NCBI RefSeq assembly: GCF_004028275.1
Contig: NZ_CP035033.1
Span: 1,798,001 to 1,862,000 of the forward strand
DNA length: 64,000 bases
Direction of reading: 5' to 3'
DNA from: Hydrogenovibrio thermophilus
GTDB taxonomy: Bacteria; Pseudomonadota; Gammaproteobacteria; Thiomicrospirales; Thiomicrospiraceae
The notes beneath the pieces were generated by a model. It made no database searches and was not told the origin of the DNA. It saw only the letters and a program-made list of their open reading frames with translations. Below are positions 54,901-63,800 of the stretch, in pieces. How positions within the stretch are numbered: the first letter of the stretch is position 1; every line of letters starts with the position of its first letter. The position numbers and the translations under genes were made by a program.

Positions 54901-57900
54901 TTCGTTTGATCGACAGTGACGGAGTAACCATTGACATCATCACTGGAAACCGACAAGTGTGCATCGGCATCGTTCGCACTGATACCGCTGATCGAAGATG
55001 TCGCCATATCGGTCACACCATTGACAGTCACATTATAAGTGGCCGTAATATAGCCGGTATCGGCATCGTCATATCCGCTTGCGCCGGATGTATCCAGATA
55101 ACTCGTACCATCGGCCGTTTCATCAACCGTTTTATAACGTACGTCAAAGCTGTAATCATCGTCTGAATCGGCCGGAATGGAAGCCGTCACACTATCCGTG
55201 ACATTTCCGGACGCATCCACAGAAAGCGACACCCAACCGCTGCCGATTGGGGTACCGTTAATGGCCAAACCAACACCGGCCGGAATCGTATCCGCATTGA
55301 TCCAAACCTCCGTCAACAGTTCATCGGAATCCGAACTGGTAAACGAAAAGTCCAGAGGTTGCACCGTGTCTTCATTTTGGGTCGCTGACGTATTCAAGGA
55401 ACCGTCGCCACTCAACTCCGGTGTAATCAGTAAATTAAACGGAATCGTATCCACGGCGGATTTGTCACCGTCGTTTTCATACGTTTGCACTTGCAACTCA
55501 AAATCCACTTCACCACTGTAATGGGTCGGTGCCGTCATCGACACACCGGACAATTCACTGGACTCCACCACCCACTCACGGGCTTCGCCGGTGGCCGATG
55601 CGTCCAACAAGGTGGCGCCGGTAATAGAGAATCCATCCGGGACATGGGTAATGGTGACAAAGACGGTTTCGGAGCCGTCACCATCGACCGATTGAATCGG
55701 ATTGACGACCTGGTCTTTCAGTAAGCCACTGAGAGAAATCGCGCCCGAATCCTCTTGGACGATGGCATGATAATCATGCGTTACGCCGTCGGTATCCTCA
55801 ATGGATGTGGTATCAACCGGATCTTTATTGATGGCTTCATCCGCATCACCGGTGACTTTGATGGTCATATCCAATGGACTCGACCAACTACCGGTATCGG
55901 TCACACTCGAACCATTCACCATCGCCGTATCATTGGAGCGCCCTTCAATTTGAATATCGACGTCTTCATTCAAGTCGTGCACCGGAATGAATTTAAAGTC
56001 CGTTGCATTCGAGTAATCATCGATTTGAAGAGACCATTCCGCGCCATTCTGAACAAGGGTGAAATTGCCCAACGAATCACCGGAAGCCATGGCTGTGACA
56101 GCACCACCTGGTGCGGTGATTTGGCCGTATTCGATTAGATAACCATCATAATAAATCGCTGCATCTTGTGGCAAAACGGACAGTTTGACATCAAAACTTT
56201 CGGAACCGTCTTTATCAGACGTGGTGATGGACCCGGACAAGTCGATGCCATTGGCTGCGGAAGCCAGCGTGATGCTGCCGTCGGCTTCCCGGCCATCGTC
56301 TTCATAACCGAATGGTTGTTTGATGGCAATGGTCACATCGTCGGCCACCGGGTTCACATAGACATTGAAGACATCGTATTCCGTCGATTCGATTGTCGAC
56401 TCGGAATTGTCGGCGGCATCGTCATCGACATCGGTTGAAATCACCGTCATATTAATCGCGATATCACCACTGAAACCATCCGGCGCTTTGAATTCGACCG
56501 TCGCCAAATCCGCCGCATCAATGGTCACGCCTTTGGTGGCGTCGGTCACCGTCAGAACGGTTGCACCACCATCCACGGTAAACGTCGAACCGACCGGGGC
56601 GTTCCACAATTTTACCTGCAGAGATTCATTGCTGTCTTCGTTCGTCACCGACAAGGCGCCGGCACTGTTTAGATCCAACCAACCGCTGTCTTCATCAATG
56701 GCGGCAAAGGTTTTATCACCTTGCGTGACAATATCGTCATTACCGTCACCGTCCGTATCGTTATAGGCATTATTGTTGTCTTTGTCATACTGTTCAGCGA
56801 CGGGTTTGACCACAATGGTATGGGTTTCAGTTACAAAACCGGTCTGACCTTGGTCATCGGTTTCGAAGACATAATCCAATTCCATATCCAAACTGCTGTG
56901 CGGCGGCGGCGTAATCAAAGCATTCGCGTAATCGTCAAACACATAATAGTCCTGACCGTTGAGCGTGGCCGTTGAATAGGTCGAACCGGAAATCACCGCG
57001 CCATCGGTCATCAAGGCATCCAGATCGGATTTCAGAATACCGGCACGCGTCAACGTTTCACCACCGGCATCCGCATCGGAAATGGTAATCGTCCCGAACA
57101 AGTGAATGGCAGAATCTTCCAGGCCTGGCGCCGGCGTCGACATGGACACGTCACCGCCCACGGGCGTCACGTGTAAATCCAAATAAACCTCGGTGGTTTC
57201 AACAGAAGCGGTTCCGACCGAATCCGAATCGGTATCCTGCACATTCAAGGTGATGACGACGTCTTCCATGTCCCCACTGTAGTTACCCGGCGGCGTAATT
57301 TTGAAGGTTGGGTTTTCCGACAGTTCATCAATGGTGATTTTATGACCGGAAGAACTGATATTGCCCGACGCATCCGCCGTATAGGTGTGCGAACCGATTT
57401 GAACCTGTGTGCCCTCTTCCAAACCGGAAATGGCGTACCACATTTTTTCCGAACCATCGGCATCGACAAAGCTTTCCTGTAAGGTTGATGTCAGGTCAAA
57501 GGTTTGATCTTCTTCAATCCTCAAATCAATAGTATCGTCTGCACTATATGTCTCTTCCAACGTCACTTCCGTCGCCGAACCATCCAACGTCAAGGTTGGT
57601 GTATCGGTTACGGCTTGCACATCCACTGTGACGCTGGTCGAATTATCCACGCCGCTGACACCGGATAAAGGCGCTCCGGAGGCATCCACTTCATATTCTG
57701 TCACGCTCATGGTCACATCGAAGTTATCACCGGAGTTGGCTGGCGCCTGCACTTTAAGCCCTTCAAAGTCGGTACTGGACATGGACACATCCGCTGACAC
57801 GGTGGAAATGTGCTCACCATCGGTCAATTCGATGGTAAATTCATCACTTTCGCCGGAAGAGGTGAACAGAACCACACCTGTGGCGCTCATAATCACCGCG

Positions 57901-60900
57901 CCATCCGGCAAACCGCTCAAGGTAATTGGCCCCAGTTTTTCGGCATAATCCTCGGCGCCGGTGCTCAAATCAGTGTCATCCGACACCTGCGGCGCATTCA
58001 AGCCCAACGCAATGGACTCATCTTCATTGACCAACACCGTATCCGCATCCACGCTGAGCGTGGCCGCGTCAGAAATCGGCGTCACCGTGATGTCCAATGT
58101 ACTGGTAGCCGTATCGCCATCCACATCCGTCACACTGTAGGCAATCGGTGGAATCGTGCCGCTGAAATCGGCTGCCGGTACAAAGGTGAAGGTACCGTCA
58201 CCATTATCAACAATGCGTCCTAAAGCCTCATCCACCGCATTAGTGCTCAAAGAACCGTCCGCTTGGATGTATGCCTTGCCGTTATCGAAACTGGCAACGG
58301 CAACCCCGCCCAGCGTCGAAGCCGACGAATCGACATTTTCACCGGCCAATTCAAACACGGTTCCAGCACTGTCTTCATCCACCGTCAAGGAGACGCCATC
58401 CACATCCGGGACGGAATCCTCCACATTGACCGTGACAGAACTGGTGGTCGAAGCACCACTGTCGGTATCAGTAAGCTCGAAACCGAACGTCAATTGCTCA
58501 ATGTTTTGACCATTGCCAGCAATATGATCAATTGGCTGGTGCAGTACGAATTCATAGGTTTGAGTGGCTTTATCAATCGTCACAACAAACACGGTCTCGG
58601 AAGTGTTTGGCACAGCTCCAGCCGTACCGGTATGCCCGGTCAGCGTCATACCATCGGCTGACAAGGTGTAATTCACAGGCGTGCCATCGGCCGTTGTCAC
58701 CAAAGGATAAGGTGTATCCGTATTTTCAAACGTCAAGGTATAATTTGGCGTACCCGCAACGGTTACACCCAACGATTTAGGGCCGTCGGTATCGGTCGAG
58801 TCATTGCCGGACGCATCTCTTAAATCATCTTCCTGGACATTGGAAGCCGTGCTGGCACCCACCGACAAATCATCGTAAATGGTGGTGGCCACCGAATCGT
58901 CTGTTCCAATGGCCACCGCTTCAAATTCACCATCCGTATCGGTGATTCCGTTCAGAGTGACGGTATAGACTTCGCCAGCCGCCCCTTCGTCGGTAAAATC
59001 ATCCAACGTATCCACCGAAAATGTCGATTGACTGGTACCTCCGGCAATGATAACCGTCGTCGTGGAAGTGTTTTGATTGTAATCGACGCCGTCCGTAGCA
59101 TCATTTGTTCCGGCGTCTGTATCCACGCCATACACAACGGTCACGGCGACACTGCTGCCTGTCGGAACGGTCACCGGATTGCCATCACTGTCGACCAGTT
59201 TAACGGTATAACCGGCCTGCTCGCCTTCCGTTACCGTCGCATCGCCGGTAATGATGGCGTACACCGTATCTTCGGTGCCCACAGATGTATCGTCTTGAAT
59301 GGTTGCTGTGCCCACCGCCGGAGTGGTATTGGTCACCGTGCCCGAAGTCACATCCGCTTGTAACGTGATCGTTTCATCGCTTTCGTCCAAGTAGTCGTCC
59401 ACCAGTTCGGTACGGATTTGAACACTGGTCTCGCCGGCTGGAATCTCAACCCCGGCCGCCGGAACACTGACCCAGTTGGTGCCGTCATAGTATTCCAATT
59501 GCGCCGTGGTTCCGGTATCGGCTCCGACCGTACCGCTTCCATCGTGCAAAGTAGGGGTAAAGACGACGGTTTCATCACTTGGATTACTGAGACTAACGGT
59601 GAATTCAATATAGCCGTCAGTGCCTTCGGTCACGGTTTCGTCACTGACACTTAAGGTTGGTCTGTCGTCGTTGTTGTTGCCTTGGTCATCGTTCGTGCCG
59701 TCATCGAGAATGGTACCGACACCGGTTGCATCGGCAATGGTCGCCGAATTGGTTGGGTTTGATAAGGTCACCGTAAAGGTTTCAGGGCCTTCGTAAACCG
59801 TATCCTGTGTGGTTTGTACCGTAAAGGTTTTTGTGGTCTCGCCTTGGGCAAAACTCAAAGTCCCACTCGCTGGAGTAAAGTCGGTCGTTTCCGCTGTATC
59901 TCCTGTCAAAATCCCCGTTGTAAAATCAACGCTCTGAGTGGCTTGTGCATCCCCAGTACGTGTCACCGTAAAGGTCATTAAGCCACCTTCATGAATGGTG
60001 ACATCACCCACGCTGAATTCAGTCGGCGCATCATTGTCTTGAATGGTTGCTGTGCCCACCGCCGGAGTGGTATTGGTCACCGTGCCGGAGGTCACATCGG
60101 CTTGCAAGGTGATCGTTTCATCGCTTTCGTCCAGGTAGTCGTCTACCAGTTCGGTACGGATTTTTACACTGGTCTGACCCGCTGAAATTTCCACACCAGC
60201 CGCCGGAACTGGAAGCCAGTTGCTGCCGTCATAGTATTCCAGTTGCGCTGTGGTTCCGGTATCGGTTCCGACTGTACCGCTGCCATCCTGTAAAGTTGGG
60301 GTAAAAACGACGGTTTCATCACTTGGATTACTGAGACTAACGGTGAATTCAATATAGCCGTCAGTGCCTTCGGTCACGGTTTCGTCACTGACACTTAAGG
60401 TTGGTCTGTCGTCGTTGTTGTTGCCTTGGTCATCGTTCGTGCCGTTATCCAGAATCGTGGCGGTGCCGCTGGCATCGGCTAGGGTAATGGTAGTGCCACT
60501 ATTGTCAACCAAACTACCGCCGGCGGTCAGAATCACCGTTTCTGGTCCTTCGTAGACGGTGTCGTCGGTGGTGTCGATGGTGACATTTAGCTCGGTGATG
60601 CCGGCTGGTACGGTGACGTCTCCGCTGCCGTTTGGGGTTAGGGTTTGGGTAACACCACTACCGTCAACATAGGTGACGACCATGTTGCTGTAGTCGTTGC
60701 TTTCGGCGGTGTCGTTGCTTAATGCTAAATTAATGGTGACGTCGTTTTCCGTGGCGTTGGATAGACTGACTTCATAGGAGGCTTGATTGCCTTCGGCGAC
60801 GGTGACATCACTGACGCTTAAGGTTGGTCTGTCGTCGTTGCTGCGACCGGCGTCATCGATTGTGCCGTTATCCAGAATCGTACCCGTTCCAGTATCAGTT

Positions 60901-62525
60901 ACCAGAACACCATCAACTGTGGTCCCTGCAACAATATCAAATGTTTCCGGGCCTTCGTAAATCGTATCTTGATTCGTGGAAACCGCGACATCCAAGTCGG
61001 TAACACCCGCAGGAACGGTAACATTTCCGGAAGCATCGACCGGCAAGGTCTGAGTTACGCCCGAACCATCAACATAGGTCACAACCATATTGCCATAGTC
61101 TGCCGATTCAGCCGTTCCATTACCCGGTTTTAAGTTAACAACCACATCAATTTCGGCCGCTTGGCTTAGGCTGGCTGTAAAGTGAGCGGTCTCCCCCTCT
61201 GCAACGATAACATCATCAATCGTGATGGTAGGGGTGTCATCTACACTGCCATGGGTACCATCATCGTAAATTGTCGTGGTAACAGGCGTAGAATCGAACA
61301 CTGTGTTTTCGAACTGACCATTATCATTCAAGGCGGAAATTGCAATCGAAAAATCTTCAGGACCTTCCAAAACCGTATCATTAACAGTAGGAACAGCGAA
61401 ACTATAGACAGATTGTCCCGGAGAAAAAGTCTGAGTCACGACTTCGGTAATATCCGCACCCTCTGCCGTTTGATAGGTATAGGAAAATGTTACCGTGGCA
61501 GGCTGCGCTAAAACAAGGGGAGAGCCATTACCATCGGTGACTGTGACACTGTAAACAGCATTCTGGCCTTCTGCTACTGAAGCATCCCCCGTTAAGGCAA
61601 AATGCGCCGTATCCGCAGGACCTGTACCGGAATCGTCTTCCGAGCTTCCATCGGTAATGGTGGTCGAGACAGGCAAAGGCAAGTCTGGCTGAATTGAATA
61701 CCCGCCACCTTCCGTAGAGACGACAGAAACTTGATAGGTTTCGTCACCTTCTGCGAAAGCGTCATCATTGGTATTAACGACAAACGTCGCTGTCGTTTGA
61801 CCTGCTTCAAAAGTGACTGTTTGAGTCGATGCTTGATAGTCTGAATCGGATGCCGTTCCGTTAGTGAAAGCCAGCACAACGGTAAAAGGTTCCAGTGGCG
61901 GAGTATCCAATGTCAGTGTATAGGTGGCCACGCCTCCCTCTGTTACCACGGACAAGCCGGTCAATTCAAGATTCGTAAAGTAACCATCCTCATCTTTTCG
62001 ACCATCCTCTTCTGTTTCATCCTCAATAAGCGTGGCTGATGTAGTTGTATCATACCCTGCAGTCACTTCACCTTCTGCCGCCGTTCGAGCATAAGTTTCC
62101 GCTTCATCATTAGACGAGCTGATCGGTTCTTGCTCTTCTTTTTCACTCAGTGACTTGGAGCGGTCTTCCAGGATTTTGGCAATTTCCGGTGGTAATTCAT
62201 CACCAGCTTGCTGAAGTTCATCGAAATTCCCTTCCTCAACGGCACGTTGCAAGGTTTCAAAACTGGTGGCCTGGTCTTGTGTCATGGAGTTGATGGAACT
62301 AGCCGGAATGACATCATTATCAAGCACCATACGACTATCACGTCCCAAAGCGATGACATTTCCATCGATCAACTGAACCGATACCGAAGCATTGTCCGAC
62401 GTCACAATGATTTCATTCGGATACAGCTTTCCTTGCGGCCCTAACCCACGCGTTTGTCCAGTTTCCGTATCAACGACCTGAACATTACCTTCCACACCAA
62501 TTACTTCACCAACTGCAATCGCCAT
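51960..62525 (-). CDS. Giant LapA-type RTX adhesin, type I secreted
   Basis: One uninterrupted frame of 3521 codons. Residues 1-110 look like the retention module of LapA-type adhesins (MAIAVGEVIGVEGNVQVVD, then QLIDGNVIALGRDSRMVLD), followed by a low-complexity stretch with TAAEG at 148-152, a possible site for a LapG-type protease. Then come Calx-beta domains (about 185-1150, with DETVTEGTDGYIEFTVSLSN), a VCBS/cadherin-like domain (about 1300-1450), long T1SS-143-like beta-sandwich repeats, and at the C-terminus GGxGxDxxx calcium-binding RTX repeats (GGDGNDVIYGLGGADFLFGG; bases about 52260-52390) with an uncleaved type I secretion signal. Expected place: outer surface, held by its N-terminus in the secretion pore and released under low cyclic di-GMP. 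No lapB/C/E/D/G gene is nearby. Confidence 0.9.
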   Translation of the reverse strand: MAIAVGEVIGVEGNVQVVDTETGQTRGLGPQGKLYPNEIIVTSDNASVSVQLIDGNVIALGRDSRMVLDNDVIPASSINSMTQDQATSFETLQRAVEEGNFDELQQAGDELPPEIAKILEDRSKSLSEKEEQEPISSSNDEAETYARTAAEGEVTAGYDTTTSATLIEDETEEDGRKDEDGYFTNLELTGLSVVTEGGVATYTLTLDTPPLEPFTVVLAFTNGTASDSDYQASTQTVTFEAGQTTATFVVNTNDDAFAEGDETYQVSVVSTEGGGYSIQPDLPLPVSTTITDGSSEDDSGTGPADTAHFALTGDASVAEGQNAVYSVTVTDGNGSPLVLAQPATVTFSYTYQTAEGADITEVVTQTFSPGQSVYSFAVPTVNDTVLEGPEDFSIAISALNDNGQFENTVFDSTPVTTTIYDDGTHGSVDDTPTITIDDVIVAEGETAHFTASLSQAAEIDVVVNLKPGNGTAESADYGNMVVTYVDGSGVTQTLPVDASGNVTVPAGVTDLDVAVSTNQDTIYEGPETFDIVAGTTVDGVLVTDTGTGTILDNGTIDDAGRSNDDRPTLSVSDVTVAEGNQASYEVSLSNATENDVTINLALSNDTAESNDYSNMVVTYVDGSGVTQTLTPNGSGDVTVPAGITELNVTIDTTDDTVYEGPETVILTAGGSLVDNSGTTITLADASGTATILDNGTNDDQGNNNDDRPTLSVSDETVTEGTDGYIEFTVSLSNPSDETVVFTPTLQDGSGTVGTDTGTTAQLEYYDGSNWLPVPAAGVEISAGQTSVKIRTELVDDYLDESDETITLQADVTSGTVTNTTPAVGTATIQDNDAPTEFSVGDVTIHEGGLMTFTVTRTGDAQATQSVDFTTGILTGDTAETTDFTPASGTLSFAQGETTKTFTVQTTQDTVYEGPETFTVTLSNPTNSATIADATGVGTILDDGTNDDQGNNNDDRPTLSVSDETVTEGTDGYIEFTVSLSNPSDETVVFTPTLHDGSGTVGADTGTTAQLEYYDGTNWVSVPAAGVEIPAGETSVQIRTELVDDYLDESDETITLQADVTSGTVTNTTPAVGTATIQDDTSVGTEDTVYAIITGDATVTEGEQAGYTVKLVDSDGNPVTVPTGSSVAVTVVYGVDTDAGTNDATDGVDYNQNTSTTTVIIAGGTSQSTFSVDTLDDFTDEGAAGEVYTVTLNGITDTDGEFEAVAIGTDDSVATTIYDDLSVGASTASNVQEDDLRDASGNDSTDTDGPKSLGVTVAGTPNYTLTFENTDTPYPLVTTADGTPVNYTLSADGMTLTGHTGTAGAVPNTSETVFVVTIDKATQTYEFVLHQPIDHIAGNGQNIEQLTFGFELTDTDSGASTTSSVTVNVEDSVPDVDGVSLTVDEDSAGTVFELAGENVDSSASTLGGVAVASFDNGKAYIQADGSLSTNAVDEALGRIVDNGDGTFTFVPAADFSGTIPPIAYSVTDVDGDTATSTLDITVTPISDAATLSVDADTVLVNEDESIALGLNAPQVSDDTDLSTGAEDYAEKLGPITLSGLPDGAVIMSATGVVLFTSSGESDEFTIELTDGEHISTVSADVSMSSTDFEGLKVQAPANSGDNFDVTMSVTEYEVDASGAPLSGVSGVDNSTSVTVDVQAVTDTPTLTLDGSATEVTLEETYSADDTIDLRIEEDQTFDLTSTLQESFVDADGSEKMWYAISGLEEGTQVQIGSHTYTADASGNISSSGHKITIDELSENPTFKITPPGNYSGDMEDVVITLNVQDTDSDSVGTASVETTEVYLDLHVTPVGGDVSMSTPAPGLEDSAIHLFGTITISDADAGGETLTRAGILKSDLDALMTDGAVISGSTYSTATLNGQDYYVFDDYANALITPPPHSSLDMELDYVFETDDQGQTGFVTETHTIVVKPVAEQYDKDNNNAYNDTDGDGNDDIVTQGDKTFAAIDEDSGWLDLNSAGALSVTNEDSNESLQVKLWNAPVGSTFTVDGGATVLTVTDATKGVTIDAADLATVEFKAPDGFSGDIAINMTVISTDVDDDAADNSESTIESTEYDVFNVYVNPVADDVTIAIKQPFGYEDDGREADGSITLASAANGIDLSGSITTSDKDGSESFDVKLSVLPQDAAIYYDGYLIEYGQITAPGGAVTAMASGDSLGNFTLVQNGAEWSLQIDDYSNATDFKFIPVHDLNEDVDIQIEGRSNDTAMVNGSSVTDTGSWSSPLDMTIKVTGDADEAINKDPVDTTSIEDTDGVTHDYHAIVQEDSGAISLSGLLKDQVVNPIQSVDGDGSETVFVTITHVPDGFSITGATLLDASATGEAREWVVESSELSGVSMTAPTHYSGEVDFELQVQTYENDGDKSAVDTIPFNLLITPELSGDGSLNTSATQNEDTVQPLDFSFTSSDSDELLTEVWINADTIPAGVGLAINGTPIGSGWVSLSVDASGNVTDSVTASIPADSDDDYSFDVRYKTVDETADGTSYLDTSGASGYDDADTGYITATYNVTVNGVTDMATSSISGISANDADAHLSVSSDDVNGYSVTVDQTNTTIDVPFSLIPDDMASEDNGADDDGSEQITAITISGVPEGVEVVGGTYSGDTLVDDGSSNKIIVNSGNWTVNASDLALDADGALNTIQFLVNGEAVHFNNITTNGEITITVSHQDGSSTTLTNSETFELIADPAFDGTGAGGVQNETGTPMDLALTPKTVQLTEDTGFNLSDLVVATDGATTGDSSKFAILVSNLPSGYSVSGTTETQVVDGETYYVIYGEGDVTDINNLLASVTVSPSGNENTLDVEKVDFDIEVVTYVSEDPSGQNAYSVDGGAGGFDAELAPVSDATTISVDATNVAESATPVAQTITLDLNNAADGARTIIQDGKVYVKFAESYTDGDPSTHGTITYDGVDVSTLSVNGDGYIEIIDINDLDTDVVFEYTPPANHYGSLTIDAKVTTQEDAGTSGYTTSPETTSITQVVNVTPVDDGISGFTAEMSGLEDQMAMLSVTSGTMVDATESVSSATLSGVPFGYEVYYEGVKQTGQVSGKDADGNFIYDYSFNVSDVADLEKIGIQPTVEHVSETLEDITLSVSSGEGGSGNTQTIDVAVEFIAQADDIISMNPTATFGDESGEVAINLNMNLDDVDGSETVSFTLTGNGETLPDGMVFTVDGVAYGNVTYDSGVYTVTGVAYDKVNDIAVTPPVGFKGSHDIDVTAWTVESSNNHNADGSVSSTNGTFEMRLESKASGVTGPTSVTSVADKTVVGSGYSIPVLLAGLDLLDNDGSEALAIKLSGMGSSVSTVDISNLPGATLEQDGTDWVITLAEPTTPDYTTAIANLQSSGISLVTGSVDGNFPTVTVEAYSILTDTEETSTVSSTTVTPDVTVDSSGSIDGSADGETLVGGDGNDVIYGLGGADFLFGGEGDDVLVGGTGSDELTGGAGADTFRIAQDEDSMDTITDFEDGVDVLDLSEVLKDSIDLDAANLETYLNFSDGEGDGNDLKVTIDASNTKNGQEIEIMINDVSKADFIDNYDENIND
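59292..59700 (-). repeat. Near-identical 409-bp repeat in the adhesin, copy 1
   Basis: The segment is repeated at 60036-60444, with an offset of 744 bases (248 codons). It encodes a Calx-beta domain with TEGTDGYIEF and DDYLDESDETITLQADV. The copies differ by scattered, mostly synonymous changes, indicating a rather recent duplication or ongoing gene conversion. Confidence 0.9.
60036..60444 (-). repeat. Near-identical 409-bp repeat in the adhesin, copy 2
   Basis: Partner of 59292-59700. Its right end, encoding the GNNNDDRPTLSVSD linker, is shared with weaker repeats further toward the N-terminal coding end (about 60800-60850). Confidence 0.9.
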
Positions 62526-62648
62526 AATGGTTCTCCTGAGTGCATACTGTTGTTTTCTATGTGAAGCTAACTATAGTGAGATATGAAAATAATTCCTATT
62601 GTCCCTAGGGTCACTTTTTACGTGTTTTTGATAAAAAATAATCGGAAA

Positions 62649-62677
62649 TAAAAAAGCCCTCAAAACGAGGGCTTTCA
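62649..62677 (-). terminator. Terminator of htpX
   Basis: The arms AGCCCTC and GAGGGCT with loop AAAAC; on the minus strand six T follow. It stands 26 bases after the htpX stop and ahead of the adhesin promoter region. Confidence 0.85.
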
Positions 62678-62702
62678 GAAAAGAAGATTTGTGATTGAAA
62701 AA

Positions 62703-63599
62703 TCAGGCGATTTTCAATTGTTCTTGACTGGTCGCACGCAAAGCTGCGATACGATCTTCCAAAGGCGGATGCGAACGGAACAGATCACCGAAGCTGGACG
62801 CTTTCGCAGAAATCCCGAACGCCGCCATTTGATCCGGCAATTCACCCGGCTGCATGGTTTGCAAACGTTGCAGGGCTGCAATCATATTTTCTTTACCGGC
62901 CAAATAAGCACCACCGTTGTCGGCATGGAATTCACGCTTACGCGAGAACCACATAGTAATCATACTGGCCAGAATACCGAACAGGATTTGCGCCACGATG
63001 TCTACCACGATGAACACAAAGCTATGACCTTCGTTTTCGTTCTTCAGCACCACTCGATCCACAACGTAGGCTACGATCTTAGCGAAGAAAATAACAAAGG
63101 TGTTCACCACGCCTTGCAACAACGCCATGGTGACCATGTCACCGTTAGCGATGTGCGCGACTTCGTGCCCCAATACCGCTTCGACTTCGTTTTGACGCAT
63201 ATTGCGCAACAACCCGGTCGATACCGCAACCAAAGCGGAATTTTTAGTCATCCCGGTGGCAAAAGCGTTTGGCTCCGGCGAGTCGTAAATCGCGACTTCC
63301 GGCATGCCGATACCGGCTTTTTCCGCTTGACGACGCACGGTTTCCATCAACCATTGCTCATCGGCATTACGAGGTTGCTCGATAACTTGCGCCCCTACCG
63401 ACATTTTCGCCAGCCACTTCGACATGGCAAGAGAGATAAACGAACCTGCAAAACCGAAAATGGCCGCGAAGGCAAACAGGTTACCCAGGTCCAGATTCGT
63501 GCCCTGCATATAGTTGCCGACACCTAACAAATTCATCGTAATCATGGCCACAGCCAAAACCGCGATGTTTGTTAATAAAAATAAACCGATTCGTTTCAT
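62703..63599 (-). CDS. htpX: Membrane zinc protease HtpX
   Basis: HtpX degrades misfolded inner-membrane proteins, with the active site in the cytoplasm. The 298-residue protein has two N-terminal membrane helices (about residues 5-25 and 38-58), a zinc motif in [15 protein letters not shown] (H-E-x2-H near residue 142) and two more helices (about 160-180 and 195-215), ending in the conserved [15 protein letters not shown]. It is a normal length for the family. A sigma-32-like promoter stands at 63682-63709. The gene is separated from the adhesin gene by its own terminator. Confidence 0.97.
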   Translation of the reverse strand: MKRIGLFLLTNIAVLAVAMITMNLLGVGNYMQGTNLDLGNLFAFAAIFGFAGSFISLAMSKWLAKMSVGAQVIEQPRNADEQWLMETVRRQAEKAGIGMPEVAIYDSPEPNAFATGMTKNSALVAVSTGLLRNMRQNEVEAVLGHEVAHIANGDMVTMALLQGVVNTFVIFFAKIVAYVVDRVVLKNENEGHSFVFIVVDIVAQILFGILASMITMWFSRKREFHADNGGAYLAGKENMIAALQRLQTMQPGELPDQMAAFGISAKASSFGDLFRSHPPLEDRIAALRATSQEQLKIA

Positions 63600-63681
63600 T
63601 CAAAACCTCCAATGGTTACCAAATCGTCTGTTGTTGAGAGTCCAGTCACTGTTTTAACACATTAACTGTAGATAATGACTA

Positions 63682-63709
63682 ATATAAGGTTTTTTTATAG
63701 AGTTTCAAG
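63682..63709 (-). promoter_or_regulatory. Candidate heat-shock (sigma-32-like) promoter of htpX
   Basis: On the minus strand CTTGAAA (63709-63703) is followed after 13 bases by CCTTATAT (63689-63682). The -35 is perfect; the -10 matches CCCCATNT at five of its seven defined positions. The htpX start is about 80 bases further on. Confidence 0.5.
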
Positions 63710-63769
63710 CGAATTTTAGACAAGATTCAAACTGCCTTAATCTTTTCACATTTCCGCCCACCTAAAATA

Positions 63770-63793
63770 AAAAACCGCCAGGCCTGGCGGTTT
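63770..63793 (-). terminator. Terminator of gatB built on CCAGGCCTGG
   Basis: The decamer at 63778-63787 is extended by AACCG/CGGTT to a 20-bp palindrome (63773-63792), with an A run to the left that reads as a T run after the stem on the minus strand. Confidence 0.88.
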
Positions 63794-63800
63794 TGATGAT

